Shown here: one piece after another, positions 13,466-25,004 of the stretch | How positions within the stretch are numbered: the stretch's first letter is position 1 | Layout of the letters: every line of letters starts with the position of its first letter | Origin: Camelus bactrianus | Taxonomy: Eukaryota; Chordata; Mammalia; Artiodactyla; Camelidae | NCBI RefSeq assembly: GCF_048773025.1 | Contig: NC_133545.1 | Location: 74,672,001 to 74,736,000 of the forward strand | Direction of reading: 5' to 3' | DNA: 64,000 nucleotides | The notes under the pieces: generated by a model | Seen by the model: only the letters and a program-made list of their open reading frames with translations | What the model was told of the DNA's origin: nothing | The model's database searches: none | Program-made: the position numbers and the translations under genes

Positions 13466-14636
13466 AAAAACCCAATCCAAAAATGGGCAGAGGACCTAAA
13501 CAAGCAATTCTCCAATGAAGACATACAAATGGCCAACAGGCACATGAAAAAATTCTCAGTATCACTCATTATGAGAGAAATGCAAATCAAAATGAGGTAT
13601 CACCTAACTCCAGTCAGAAATGGCCATCATTCAAAAGTCCATTAAGGATAAATGCTGGAGAGGCTGTGGGGAAAAGGGAACCCTCCTACACTGTTGGTAG
13701 GAATGTAGTTTGGTGCAGCCATTATGGAAAACACTATGGAGATTCCTCAAAAAACTAAAAACTGACTTACCATATGATGAAGCAATCCCACTTCTGGGTA
13801 TACATCCGGAGGCAATTCTAACTTGAAAAGATACATGCACCCCAATGTTCATAGCAGCACTACTTAAAATAGCCAAGACATGGAAACAACCTAAATGTCC
13901 ATCAACAGATGACTGGATAAAGAAGTTGTGGTATATTTTTTTTTTTATTGAGTTATAGTCATTTTACAATGTTGTGTCAAATTCCAGTGTAGAGCACAAT
14001 TTTTCAGTTATACATGAACATACATACATTAATTGTCACATTCTCTTTCGCTGTGAGCCACAAGATCCTGTATCCATTTCCCTGTGCTACACAGTACAAT
14101 CTTGTTTTTCTATTCTACATTTTGAAATCCCAGTGTTGTCCCTTCCCACCCCTCAGAAGTTGTGGTATATTTATACAGTGGAATACTACTCAGCCATAAA
14201 AAAACAATTTGCAGAACATGGATGGACCTAGAGATCATCATTCTAGGTGACGTAAGCCAGAAAGAGAAAGAAAAGTAACATATATCACTCATATGTAGAA
14301 TCTAAAATTAAATTTTTAAAAAAATTTTTAAAAATTAAAAGAGAAGACAAATAAATACAGAACAGAAACACACAGAATACCAACTTATGGTTGCGGGGGG
14401 GGGGGTGGGAAGGGACAGACTGGGAGTTGAAGAACTGTTGATTCTGACACATATACATAGAATAAACAAGTTTACACTGTATAGCAGAGGGAAACATACA
14501 AGATCTTGTAGCTCACATTGAAAAGGAATATGAAAATGAACATATGTATATTCATGTATGACTGAAAAATTATGCTCTACACCAGAAATTGACACATAGT
14601 AAACTAACAAAAAAAAAAAAAGAAAAAATAAATAAA
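13466..14636 (+). repeat. L1 LINE 3' end interrupted by an inverted L1 tail
   Basis: A second truncated L1 starts directly at the A-rich tail of the previous copy with 'ccaatccaaaaatgggcaga' and runs through the 3' UTR to an A-rich tail near 14610-14636. It is interrupted at 13939-14154 by a minus-strand L1 3' end. The break lies in the phrase 'agaagttgtggtatattt', which appears on both sides. Confidence 0.88.
13939..14154 (-). repeat. Minus-strand L1 3' end inserted in an L1
   Basis: About 216 bases read, on the minus strand, as the last part of the L1 3' UTR ending in a poly-A tail (the T-run at 13936-13947). The 18 bases at 13921-13938 and at 14155-14172 are identical. They form a target-site duplication and show that this is a separate insertion into an existing L1 rather than an internal rearrangement. 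Confidence 0.88.
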
Positions 14637-14639
14637 ATA

Positions 14640-14962
14640 GACTGATCAAGTTTTTTAAAAAAAGACACTATGAACTCATCTACAAAACAAACATTCACAG
14701 ACACAGTAAACAATCTTATGGTCACCACGGAAGGGGTGTGAATGGATAAACTTGGGAGTTTGAGATTTGTAAATGTTAGCCACTATATACAAAAACAGAT
14801 TTAAAAAAAAGTTCCTTCAGTATAGCACAAGGAACTATTTTCAGTATCTTATAATAACCTTTAATGAAAATGAATATATGTATGTATATGCATGACTAAG
14901 ACATTGTGCTATACACCAGAAACTGACACATTATAACTGACTGTACTTCAATTAAAAAAAAC
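14640..14962 (+). repeat. Short L1 LINE 3' end
   Basis: A further 5'-truncated L1 copy contains only 3' UTR. It includes the 'gacattgtgctatacaccag' phrase near 14900 and ends in 'acttcaattaaaaaaaactt'. It is the copy nearest to the large NAPEPLD exon, whose donor is at 15088. Confidence 0.85.
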
Positions 14963-15087
14963 TTAATTGAATCTGACCCACCAACCCCTACCCAATGTAT
15001 AACAAAGTCTATCATTAAAATCACAAATTATGTATCATAATTGCCTTAAGCTCAATTAACTTACTACGTAGCAGGAAGTCTACCTAC

Positions 15088-15734
15088 CTTGGTTCATACG
15101 CTCCAATGGGAAGAGCTGCAAGGTCAAAAGGCCCAAATCTTTTTCCTATTTCTTCAAAAGCAGAGCAATAACCAGTGTCTCCGGCGAAAAAAAATCTGCT
15201 CCAGGGCCCCAAGACAGACCAGCTGCCCCAGAGAACCTTGTTGTCATCCACGGGAGTCCTTTTGCACCAGTGCTGGGAAGGCGTAAACACAAAGGTGACC
15301 TTGTCGTGTCCAGGGACACAGTTCTCCTCCCACCAGTCCAGCTCGATCACATTCTCGCAGCCACATTTCTGCATCCAGTCTAGGAGACCCAAAGGCACAA
15401 ACCATCTCAACTCATTCCCGAATCGCTCATTCAGAGCAATGACAGAATTGTAGTCCAGGTGGTCGTAGTGGTTGTGACTGATCAGGACCGCGTCTATGGG
15501 GGGCAGCTCGCTGATGGTGCACGGGGGACGGCGAAACCGCTTGGGGCCCAGGTGCTGCGACGGGGAGGCCCGAGCGCTGAAGATGGGATCTGTGAGGAAG
15601 ATGAGCTCGTCCATTTCCACCATCACTGTCGCATGTCCTAGCCATGTGACTCTCAGGCCCGCTTCCCTCACTCCAACTTCTTCAGGGTTGTTGATAAAAT
15701 ATGGCTTAAGCACCGGGAGTTCTTTATCAAGTTC
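15088..15734 (-). CDS. NAPEPLD: NAPEPLD large coding exon with the metallo-beta-lactamase core
   Basis: NAPE-PLD hydrolyses N-acyl-phosphatidylethanolamines at membranes to N-acylethanolamines (anandamide, palmitoylethanolamide, oleoylethanolamide) and phosphatidic acid. This 647-base exon encodes residues 98-313, from [13 protein letters not shown] to IGAYEP plus part of Arg. It contains the HNHYDH motif (His184, His186, Asp188, His189), His252 in SQHW and Asp283 in AGDTGY. With His342 in the next exon these are the full set of ligands for the two zincs, numbered one less than human. The acceptor is ATACACACAG|GAACTT and the donor CCAAG|GTAGGT. The sequence is about as close to human as expected for a functional mammalian orthologue. 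Changes near conserved parts include Ser288 where human has Pro. Open frames on the plus strand over this exon are shadows. Confidence 0.98.
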
Positions 15735-17726
15735 CTGTGTGTATAAAGAAAGAAGCAGCCATTGTTTTAAAAAAGAGAACTAAAAAACGGCATATGTCGT
15801 CAATCATATTTTGACCTGAATTACAGAGAAGGTTATGTGGGAAGAACCAAAGTCATTCAATAAATTTGCCATTTTTGCTTTTCTCTTGAACATGCATACT
15901 TCCTTCTGAATCAGGCTCAATTACTATGACAATACAGTAATTTAAGATCTCCTCAGTCCCAAATGCAAAGGACAAAGGGAAAATTAAATGTGAAACGTTG
16001 AGTACTGCTGACTTGACTAAATTCAGGCAAGACGCTTCTATAACTGGCAGGAGGCGCCGGGCCGAGGCGCAGTCCCTCTGCTACCGCGGTTCTGGTCCTG
16101 CTGAGAACTGCCTCACAGAGAAGATCCGCGCCCAGAAGCAGTGAAGAAAACTTTTGATCACTTACACGTAGATCCTGGATCTCAGATACGAACCTGACTT
16201 CCTTAGTACACAGCAGAATTCAATGCTTATTTCTGGGCAAATCCCAGTCACGGACAGTTCTCCCCACTCCTCACCCTTGAGGTTTTTCTACCACTGATCA
16301 AACCAAAGTGAAATACGGTCCCTGCCCATGATAAGCTCATCACTTTTGGAGGCAAACAGATGTGAAACGATAACTACAAGAAAACGTAGTAAGTGTTCCT
16401 GCTCTGGTTATTCTACATTACATCCTTGAACTAAGCTAGGTCAAACAAGCAGCTGTGTTGTAGGCTCACAGTCCTGGCTTCTATAAAACTGCTTCCATAA
16501 ACTCTGCTTTGGGGTTCTGCCACACAGCTACATCCACATCTGTTACAGGAAGCCACCTGGAGAAACATACACCGCAGGGCTGTCTCTCTGACTGGGAACC
16601 ACCCCGCCCAACCCACCCCAGAAACATGTCTCTCAATTCCCTGTAACAGGAAAAGCTCCTCTTCTCCAGAGCAGCTGGCTTTATTCATTTGACTGTCACT
16701 GGGGAAACCGATCATTCCTGCTTGGCTTTTTGCTTTGACTCGTAAGTTCAGAATAAAAGCTGAGGCTGCCTCCGCAGTGTGCAGCGTGATGAAACAGTTT
16801 CTATACTAACTGTATTCTTGGCTGTTTTTCTATTCTAATTGTCCATTTGGTCTTGTATATCCATCCATCCATTTTTTACTGCTACATGTCCTTTTTATAA
16901 GTTGCTGCAAGTCAATTTTGAAAAAGATGTGGTATTGGATAATTAAATAAAATACACGACATGCTACAGGCTAATAAGAAAGCTGCCGAAGGCACTACAG
17001 ACACAGTAAGTTGTGTGGGTTCCTGAGGAATGAGTTCATGAGGCAGAGAGGAGGAAGGGCCTTTCAGGTGGAGAAAATGCCCAAGCAAAGGCAGAGAGCC
17101 AAGAAGGAATATGGCATCTGGAGGCAGAAGACAATGGAATTTATAAAGGATCAGAACCCAGTAAGAGCCTTGAATGCCGTAGCTTACCCAGAGACAGTGA
17201 GGAAGCATCATTAAAAAAAAAAAAAAAAAGACATGACCCATTTACATTTAGAGAAAACAGATGATGAGCTGGGGTGCATCCCCTCAGCCGCCTGCAGAGA
17301 TACAGACCTGGATAAAGGAGACGGCGCTGGGCAGGGATGAGAGGGTAGACGGGGAGAGGCTGGTGAAGGGAAACAGGTCACTGAGCCTGTCCCAGTGGGC
17401 GAACGGCCTGGACAGGGAGGAGCAGCAGCAGAGATGGAGGATGATCAAGATTTCTCTTAGCCACCGTCAGCCATTGTTTCCTCATCAGAGAAATGGGTAT
17501 AACAATCACCTACCTATCATCACTGGAAACTGAATTAGGAGCACCTGGCACACAGCAAGCCCTCTGCACGTGTTCTAGAAGAAGCAAGCAAGCCCCAAAC
17601 CTAACAGCCAATCAGGCACCAACCTATCCATCTCTCGTATTTTTTTTTAAAACCCATTTCCTTTCTCATAGTTTCTAACCGAGTTAAGATCCTAAGTAAC
17701 ATCAAGGCACTTTAAAGTCCTCCTGG

Positions 17727-17874
17727 GGGCGGGGGTTACAACTCAGTGGTAGAGCGCATGCTTAGCATGCATCATGTCCTGGGTTCAATCCCCAGTACCT
17801 CCCCTAAAAATAAATAAACCTAATTCCCTCCCCCATCTTGCCAAAAAGAATTTTTTTAATTAAAAAAAAAAAAA
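17727..17874 (+). repeat. Vic-1-like camelid SINE
   Basis: The head reads as a tRNA-Ala: an A-box-like 'actcagtggtagagcgc', the anticodon region 'tgcttagcatgc' (AGC) and the B box 'gggttcaatccc' followed by AGTACCTCC. After this come the family tail CTAAAAATAAATAAACCTAATT and an A-rich end, quoted from memory of the other copies here. It is a retroposon and not a tRNA gene. Confidence 0.9.
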
Positions 17875-17968
17875 GGATTAGAGAAATTACAGCACTCACA
17901 TGACCGCACTCCATGCCTCAGACAACTATACATACTCCCAAATATCTCATTTAATACATAAAAACAGT

Positions 17969-18280
17969 ATAGGCACACCTAGTTTAAATGCACTTCACAG
18001 ATACCTTTTTTTTCTTTTTTCAGTAAACTGAAGGTTTGTGGCAACCCCACCTTGTCAGGTGATGGGTTAGCATTTTTTAAGCAATAAAGTATTTTCAAAT
18101 TAAGTACTGTACATCATTGTTTTTTTAGACAAAATGCTACTGCACACTTAACAGACTACAGTATATAGTAAACATAACTTTTATACGCACTAGAAAACCA
18201 AAAAATTGGTGTGACTGGCTTTATGGCTTTACTGCAGTGGGCTGGAACCCAACTTGCAGTACCTCCGAGGTGTGCCTGTA
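17969..18280. mobile_element. Tigger1-like pogo DNA transposon, internally deleted
   Basis: The terminal inverted repeats are 'ggcacacct' at the left and 'aggtgtgcc' at the right, flanked by TA as expected for Tc1/mariner-pogo elements. Internal phrases such as 'gaaggtttgtggcaacccc', 'tgcacacttaacagactaca' and 'aaaccaaaaaattggtgtga' match my memory of the two ends of Tigger1. Almost the whole transposase is missing, leaving about 310 bases, so it is a non-autonomous fossil. Confidence 0.82.
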
Positions 18281-18294
18281 ACACACAGCCTGCA

Positions 18295-18480
18295 GGGCAG
18301 GTGGGGGAGTGAGAGACGGATTACTACAAAGGAAATTTTGGAGATGATGGGTATGTTCACTATCTTGATCATGCTGATCATTTTGTGGGTATATGTAACT
18401 ATCAGAACTAATCAAATTGTACTTTTTGAATACGTGGAGCTTGTATTATGTTAATATAACTATAAAAAAAAATTTTAAGT
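18295..18480 (+). repeat. Old L1 3' UTR fragment
   Basis: The phrase 'tatcttgatcatgctgatca' and the run to 'aatcaaattgtac' and an A-rich end follow the 3' UTR of older mammalian L1 subfamilies (L1M type). The family assignment is from memory. Confidence 0.5.
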
Positions 18481-18689
18481 ACCATGTTTGAACAGTGCAT
18501 CAGAACAGCTGAAACAAAATTCCCTGAAGCTTGCTGCATTTTCTTCTCACTCTAAGTTTAAAAGCCATTTGAAGTTTTATACCTGACATTATCTGCTGAC
18601 GACTGAGAGGAAACAAAGTAAAACCTTGAGCACCTCTGACAGCCTCACCTTGTTCTCCAAACACCGTATTACCAGGTGAAGTGTGAAAG

Positions 18690-18978
18690 AAGCCTGTCAC
18701 AAAGGATCATATATTGTGTGATCCTATTTATATGAAATTTCCAGAATAGGCAAATCCATAGAGACAGAAAAGAGATGAGCGATTTCCAGGGGCTGGAGGA
18801 GGGCAGGAGAACTGGGGGGTGATGACTAAGGACATGGGGTTTCTTTTGGGGGTAATTAAAGTGCGTTAGATTGTGGTGACGGCTGCACAACTCTGAATGT
18901 ACTGAAAACCACTGAACTGTACACTTTAAACAGGTCAATCGCATGGCACCTGAATTTTATCTCAAAGCTATTTTTAAA
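18690..18978 (+). repeat. Old L1 3' end, L1M type
   Basis: This follows the older L1 3' UTR: 'gtgtgatcctatttatatga', then 'ccaggggctggag', then 'gtggtgacggctgcacaact', then 'aactgtacactttaaacagg'. It ends in an A-rich tail near 18970. It differs clearly in sequence from the young L1 tails elsewhere in the window. Confidence 0.7.
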
Positions 18979-20159
18979 AAAGGTAAAAGGCTGACAAGAC
19001 ACCTGGATTAAACGGTCACACTTTTCTTCAAGTTCCTTTCTTCACGATACATTTGTTTCCAAGCCCATCACAAAAGAGTAGCTTATTTTAAATAATTTGA
19101 TCTCTAGCACTACTATCCTGTGAAATTCAAAGAAATAGAGCCTACAGTTGAGATTCCAAAAAGAAAAGTTTTTAGTTTTTATCCTAATCATCAGAGTTTC
19201 AAAAAGCACATAGAATGGGGGCAGAGAAATTCTTGTTTATCTGAGGAAACCACGCACTCACTTAGCATTTTCTTTACTAGATCAAGATTCTTCTTGGCTG
19301 GTCTTCCTTTTTTAAAGCTACAAATGGGAAAATCCCCTGGCCCATAATTAACCAGTACACTAGTTAAAGTTTTACTTTTCTTAAGAAAAGGGGAAATCTC
19401 AACATTCATTCACCCACTACTCTTCCAACTGAAAGTATCTTTTTACTGTTTTAGGAAACTTTTGTATTTATTACTCTGCAACTCAAATTTGAAGTTTAAA
19501 TACAATTTTTTCATTTTTGTATTTATTTTGATGATACAAGTGACCACTGAATAGAGACTGATCTGTTACCAAAATACCTCTAATTCAATTAATTATTAAT
19601 GTACAATGTTTTATATTTGTATTTAAACTCTTCCTTGATTATAAAAGAAAATGCCCTTCATAAAATACTTTGAAAATAGAGAAAACATATAAAGATGATA
19701 AGAGTAGCCATCCATTATACCAATGTGAAGAGATTATAACCACTGTTATCTTTATGCACAGGTCGATTTTTATGCACAGTTAAGATCAGAGTATTCATAT
19801 TTTCTAGGTTTTTTAAAATTTCATATTGTGACAGTTTTCATCCATCACTTAAAACTCTGAGACAAACACTGAAGTATTTAAAATGGAAACAAATACATTC
19901 TTGAGGAAATCTGTCAGAAAGCAAAACAAAAAAATTAATAGAGATGAAGTACAGGAGAAAAAATCACAGAAGATTGATTTAAGAGGTCCAAAATACGATT
20001 AATAACCATTTTAGAAGGAAAAATCATTTAGAATAAAAAGAGGGAAGGACATTTTCAAAGAAACAGGCAAAATTTCCTAGACCGAAGTCAAAAAATTTTC
20101 ACATCTAAAGGGCTCAGCAGGCATGGAGCACAATGAATAAACAAATAACCACATATCAT

Positions 20160-20400
20160 GTTGAAATAGTCAAATTCACAGACTCAGAGTGGAAGAGTGG
20201 TTGCCAGGGGCTTGGGGGAGAGGGAAGTGGGAGCTCCTGTCAGCAGGTATTAGGTTGCAGTTACGCAAGATGAGTAAGCTCCACGGATGTGCTGTACAAC
20301 ATGGTACCTGGAGTCAACGATAAGGCACCGCACGCTTATAACTAAGGGGTAGATCTCATGGAAATGCTCTTACCACAAAAAAATTAAAAGAAAAGAAAAA
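20160..20400 (+). repeat. Old L1 3' end fragment
   Basis: The phrases 'gagtggttgccaggggcttg' and 'acaacatggtacctggagtc' and the end near 'aaaaaaattaaaag' fit a diverged older L1 3' UTR. The limits are approximate. Confidence 0.55.
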
Positions 20401-20614
20401 GGCAGATAAACTCTAGAAGAAACAGCTTAAAGGGTTGAAAGCTGCTGCCTCTGGGAAGGGGACAGGCTGGCAGAGGCTGGTTAGGAGACTGCTATTTTTC
20501 TTATAAGCCTGTCAGTACTGACTTTTTAAAAGCTGCATACCTATAAATTTTTCCTTGATAAAAATTAAAAAGCAACCTGTTAGCAAACTAGAAAAACAGG
20601 GCATACCCAGAGAA

Positions 20615-20925
20615 TAATAAAATTCAAAAAGACACATGCACCTCAATGTTCATAGCAGCACTATTTACAATATCCAAAACTTAGAAACAACTCAAATGTC
20701 CATCAACAGATGACTGGATAAAGATGTGGTACAGATATACAATGGAACACTACTCGGCTGTAAAAAAGAATACAATAATGCCATTTGCAGCAACATGGGT
20801 GGACCTGAATACCATCATTCTAAGTGAAGCAAGAAAGAGAAACAAAAATGCTGTATGATTGCTATCACTTATAGGTAGAATCTAAAATGAATAAATAAAT
20901 AACCAACCAACCAAAAAAAAAACTA
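20615..20925 (+). repeat. L1 LINE 3' end
   Basis: A 5'-truncated copy starts in the last part of ORF2, at 'caatgttcatagcagcacta'. It continues through 'gatgactggataaagatg' and stops in an A-rich stretch with TAAA-type repeats near 20890-20925, before the usual 3' UTR end. Confidence 0.85.
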
Positions 20926-20999
20926 TAAAGATAAAATAACTAGTATGTTTCATTTCTTCAAAGGGCCTCCTATCTTCAGTATCATACATCTGCAGAGTA

Positions 21000-21160
21000 C
21001 GTGATATTTCCAAAGCACTTTCATGTGTTGTGTGAATCTCAAAACAATCCTAGTAACTTAAACTGTCTTAGCCTAACTTTACAGACAGAAAAAGAAGAGT
21101 TCTTCAAAGGGACCATTATAGAAGTAAGGCCACACTCTTGGTTAGGAACCCGAGCCTGAG
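21000..21160 (-). repeat. MIR-like remnant
   Basis: Read on the minus strand, the order matches the central part of MIR: a 'tcacacaacacatg' region, then a fragment like the shared CTCATTTAA and AATCCT words. The similarity is weak and the call is tentative. Confidence 0.45.
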
Positions 21161-21492
21161 CCTGGTGTCCCACTTTCTCCACGAGCCATACTGAGTGGCC
21201 TCAGTCCCGTGTCTCTGTCACACTACATTGTGACTGCCCCTCTCCCCTCTACAGCAGTAACTGAGAAGCACAGCCTCCTTCCACTAATGAAACTCAGGAG
21301 GTGCCTGCTTCCCTCCCTCTTTAAAACTCTCCAGTCATCTCCTCTGCCCTGAGTGTTGGAGACAATCAACAATGGTAACAATCAGACAAGGTCACTGAGC
21401 CAGTGCAAGAACACAGGGCAACGACAGCCCACGAACAACGCGAAGTCTGTGCTTGGACCACTGCTCCAGTGACCCGGAACAAGCAAATGGCA

Positions 21493-21666
21493 TGACAGCA
21501 CAGGGAACTATGTTCAACATCTTGTAGCAACTTAACGGTTAAAAAAAGAGTAAGAAAACGAACATATGTTTGTCCCTATATGACTGAAGCACTGTGCTGT
21601 ACACCAGAAACTGACAACATTGTAAACTGACTATACTTCAATAAAAAATTAAAAAAAAAAAAAAAA
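21493..21666 (+). repeat. Very short L1 3' end with clear target-site duplication
   Basis: Only about 174 bases of L1 3' UTR are present, ending in a long poly-A run. The 12 bases 'aagcaaatggca' flank it at 21481-21492 and 21667-21678. Severe 5' truncation and a perfect duplication are typical of L1 target-primed insertion. Confidence 0.9.
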
Positions 21667-22414
21667 AAGCAAATGGCAGGAACGGTCCAAGTACTGTTTT
21701 CTGACCAGGCAACTAAATTGTGTAGCTCAACTAAAAGCCTATTTCATTTTGTTTATACCTGTTATATTGTTATCTTATCCTTTCATCATGTTTTTTCCAA
21801 AATACTTTCATATTCATATACCTAAATATATTATAATGATATAAACTGCATAATACATAGTCATTACAGTCCTACATAAATCATATCATCCTCTCCTTCC
21901 AAAACAGTAATTTGAAGTTGTGCCAATGTCTAACAAAAATAATTTCCAGAAACCTGATTAAATTCTGAACTGACCCAGTAATCTGAAGTAGGTATTCTTT
22001 ACATGGTCTTTAATTTTTTTTTTTTAAATGAAGGACACTATCACATTCAGGAGTTCTTGAAAGTAATAATTTTGGCAATTTAAAGGGATTAAATATGGAC
22101 TTAGAGTTATCTGTGAAAGCAACAGAAGTCAGCATGCACTTGATCTAGTTTTAGGCTTGTACCGGAAACAAGGGGGAAACAAGACGTAGGTAAAAGAAAA
22201 CAGAAACTGGAATAGGACAAAGGTGTCTCCTCTCTCGCTTGCTTTACACTGAATTTGTTAAAGTGGTTCATACGGAGGCCTCCCTTTGACACTTCCTTTA
22301 AAAAGAAACCGCCTGCCTTAGGGGAAAGAAAAAAAAGAGCTTCCACATCATTAAAGAATGCAGCTCCCACCTCCATGCCTTAACTTCCTTCTCTCTTATT
22401 GCTCCTCAGAGCAC

Positions 22415-22605
22415 TTTCATCTTTCATCCTTCAATATCCTACGTCATTTACTTGTTTGTTTTTTGTGTCTCTTCCACTAAACCTAAGGTCCAAGGAAGCC
22501 AGGGTGTCTTTCTGCTTTGCTCATGGCTCTAACTCTAGCACACAGAACAGTGTGCCGGGCACACAGCAGGTGCTCAGTAAAACACTGACTAAATGAATGA
22601 GTTAA
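22415..22605 (+). repeat. L2 LINE 3' end
   Basis: The terminal L2 phrases 'tgccgggcacacagcaggtg' and 'ctcagtaaaacactgac', followed by AATGAATGA, are recognisable. Diverged and 5'-truncated. Confidence 0.7.
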
Positions 22606-23261
22606 CAGACAGGCTTGAGAAGTGCCCAGGAACTCCCTTAAATTATGGTAAAATGCCATCTGTTTATGCGCACGTGTGTATTTCTCTAAGAAGCGGGCCT
22701 GCAGCTTTCATCAGATTTTCAAGAGGGGCCAGTATCCACAAGGGTTTAAGAACCACTGGCCTGGCGAGTTCTCAGAAATTCAACCCAGTTTCCAGAATAT
22801 CTCCAAATCATTAGAGTGCAGAGATGTATTTCCACCTTCATGTGGTCACTTGCTTTCCTCTTTCAGAAAAAACAAAACTAAAAGGATAGAAATACTTCTT
22901 TATTTTTAGAAGCTGTAGCCCAAACACCAGGAAGAAATTTACCCCAACAGATGGTCTTCCCATCTCAGCCTCCTGACCTAAACTCTTCTTTTCACAGCTT
23001 GACTCCGTGTTTCTCTTCACACTGGGTTCTTCAGAAGAAAAAAAATGTTCTTGTTTTTCCAACCCTCAAAGTTGAGACAAATAATAAGGTTTTATTAATA
23101 TTCTGACTCATTCTTTAGAAGTACTGGGAAAGTACTATTCATGTTAATCAGCTGTTAACTAGGATTATTACTATGAACATTCCTTAGCATCAAAATGATA
23201 ATACCAGGTTTTTAAACCTCACACCTTTTAAGGAAAAGTGGACACGCTTACCCAAGTAGAC

Positions 23262-23300
23262 CTACCACCACCACCACCACCACTCACACACCCACCCACC
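23262..23300. repeat. CCA/CACC simple repeat
   Basis: Six CCA units followed by ACACCCACC-type units make a short low-complexity tract inside the intron. No function is suggested. Confidence 0.8.
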
Positions 23301-23754
23301 TCTTCCCACTGCAGATCAAGCCTTCAGGGATGCCACCACTTCCCATGTCTGGTTCCTTATCTCTCAATTCCCCACAAAGCCAAGCAGGACAGGAAGTGGT
23401 GGAAAAGAGAAGCCAAGGGAGGCAGGAGGTGGAAAGGGGCAAAAACTAAGGAAGGAGAAAAAAGTGCTACTGCAGCTGGGAGCAGCCACTCCCCACCAAA
23501 GTAAAACCGCATTCGCCTAATAAGCTGGAGGCCAAACGTTAACAATCTCATCCTACGCATAACTAGCACATTCAAAGGCCAGTGAACTACTGCCCATTTT
23601 TAAGGGTCTAGAAAGGTTATCAACAATTTCTTTTACAGCTTTAGCAGCTTTATCCGAGGATGAAGAACCAAGCACGCTAGGCTTAACCCTGATAATTCAC
23701 ATTCCAAACACTCAGATTACTACTTTCTAGAACATGTCACGCACTCTCTCACCT

Positions 23755-23965
23755 TCGTGACCTTGGTCACGCCATCATCTACCAGGAACACCACTGCTTT
23801 CATCCTTCCAGGCCCAGCTCAAATAGCACCTCCTCTGTGAAGCCATTTCCAATCCCACCAGCCAGAAGTAACCGCTTCCTTTCCTGTGCGTAAGCATTCT
23901 GTTCCTACCTCTAGTTGCCACCAGATCAGAGCTGGTTATTCACGCATGTACTCTGCTGTTAAACC
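23755..23965 (+). repeat. L2 LINE remnant
   Basis: The phrase 'ttccaggcccagctcaaata' followed by 'cacctcctctgtgaagcc' is typical of the L2 3' region just before its terminal part. Limits approximate. Confidence 0.65.
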
Positions 23966-24123
23966 ACGAACCTGAAGGCACCTTATTCACATCATCTCCC
24001 CAGAACCTCATCATCCAAAAGGGCTCAATTAACTAACTTGTGTGTCAGAATACAATTCACGGCAGAGTTAAGTAATACGTATGTTAAGAGTAAATACAAC
24101 GCACCCAAAAAGCCGAACGTTAC

Positions 24124-24430
24124 CTCTTTGGAGGTCGGAACACTGCTGTGATTTTTTTCCATTATCAGCCATCTGAGAGCATTTGAAATAGAGGGGGTTT
24201 TCCACGTTGGCCAAGGATTAACAAACCTCCCATCCTTTCCTTTCTTTGACTTAGTTACATCTTCTTCTAGTCTGTAATCCAGTTTAAAACTTTTCCTGGA
24301 AAACCTAGAAGAATCACTTCCTCCAGAATTCCGTGAATTTTGGCGTTTTCTTACTGCTTCTTTAGGATACTGACTACTTGTCATCAGGGACTGGTTGCTT
24401 TCATTTTCATCCATGTCCTTTGGTGACGAG
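24124..24430 (-). CDS. NAPEPLD: NAPEPLD first coding exon (start codon at 24414)
   Basis: The coding part, 24124-24414, encodes residues 1-97, from [12 protein letters not shown] to SVPTSKE. The exon begins at 24430 after a T-rich tract ending in AG, leaving 16 untranslated bases before the ATG. The donor is GAG|GTAACG. The N-terminal segment is the poorly structured, basic, serine-rich part of the protein that precedes the fold; [15 protein letters not shown] and FVNPWPTW are strongly conserved. Compared with human there is a one-codon loss: RQNSRNSG here against RQNSARNSG. The reading frame stays open upstream of the ATG to the exon boundary (SSSPKD), which matters for the N-terminal extension discussed under findings. 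The start was chosen by homology to the human and mouse proteins. Confidence 0.96.
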
Positions 24431-25004
24431 CTAAAAAAAAAAAGAGGGGGAAGGAACAACTTGAGCTTAATATAAAGACATAAAAACTTATTATAGAGTA
24501 TTACTTCTTAACCAACGAAATTTTCCTCAAACCTATAAAAATGTCTCTATTAGCTCAAATTTTCTTCCTGCAAAGTACAATTTTAGAATCTAGCATTACT
24601 GCTCTCTAAACAGAAAAGATGTTTGCTTTACTTATTACTGCCAAATCTTTCAAATATTCCTTATCTGCTGTAATCCAAGACAATCTACTCTACCATCCAG
24701 CCCTTAAACATATGAAAAATTTCCATTTCAATGACATTCTGTAGAATAAATTAAAGCTTCTTCATGAATCTGTAATATTTTCATACCTGCATTTTAAAAA
24801 TACTGTTAATAACACATAGTAAGAAGGACTGCCTTAGTTCCTCAAGGATACTTCAATAATTCAAGTGGCTTACATATAACCCCATGAGGGCTAGTCATTT
24901 TTACTTTGAAGACAATCTGTTAACAATGTCCCTCCAACCTCCCAAAGTTCAGTGAGTCCAAATCTCAGGAAAGGATACACATTAGTTGAGAGACAGTCCA
25001 GCAG

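Larger units (their letters stand above)
8027..15087. other. NAPEPLD intron with a plus-strand L1 cluster
   Basis: This 7.1-kb intron has a MIR remnant at about 8625-8830. The stretch from about 8840 to 10640 is unique-looking, with no gene, apart from a moderately GC-rich patch at 9000-9240. From about 10645 to 14960 it is almost entirely stacked L1 sequence reading on the plus strand, antisense to NAPEPLD. The last L1 tail stops about 130 bases from the donor of the large coding exon. Confidence 0.8.
15735..24123. other. NAPEPLD intron between the first two coding exons
   Basis: This 8.4-kb intron has no other gene. It contains a Vic-1 SINE, a pogo-like transposon, several L1 3' ends of different ages, one MIR and two L2 remnants, listed separately. 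The stretches 15735-17725 and 18980-20155 show nothing I can identify, except that about 16980-17480 resembles an old repeat of unknown family. The stretch 21680-22410 is AT-rich and unassigned. Confidence 0.7.

Noticed and set aside
12500-13900. Direct repeats of near-identical words as a possible CRISPR-like array
   Set aside because: The recurring phrases are successive truncated L1 3' ends with L1-specific spacing. The DNA is mammalian.
15175-15783. Plus-strand open frames opposite the large NAPEPLD exon
   Set aside because: They mirror a strongly conserved coding exon on the minus strand and match nothing themselves.
17731-17805. Functional tRNA-Ala gene
   Set aside because: The tRNA-like part is followed by the SINE tail and A-rich end, and several similar copies exist in the window, so it is a tRNA-derived SINE.
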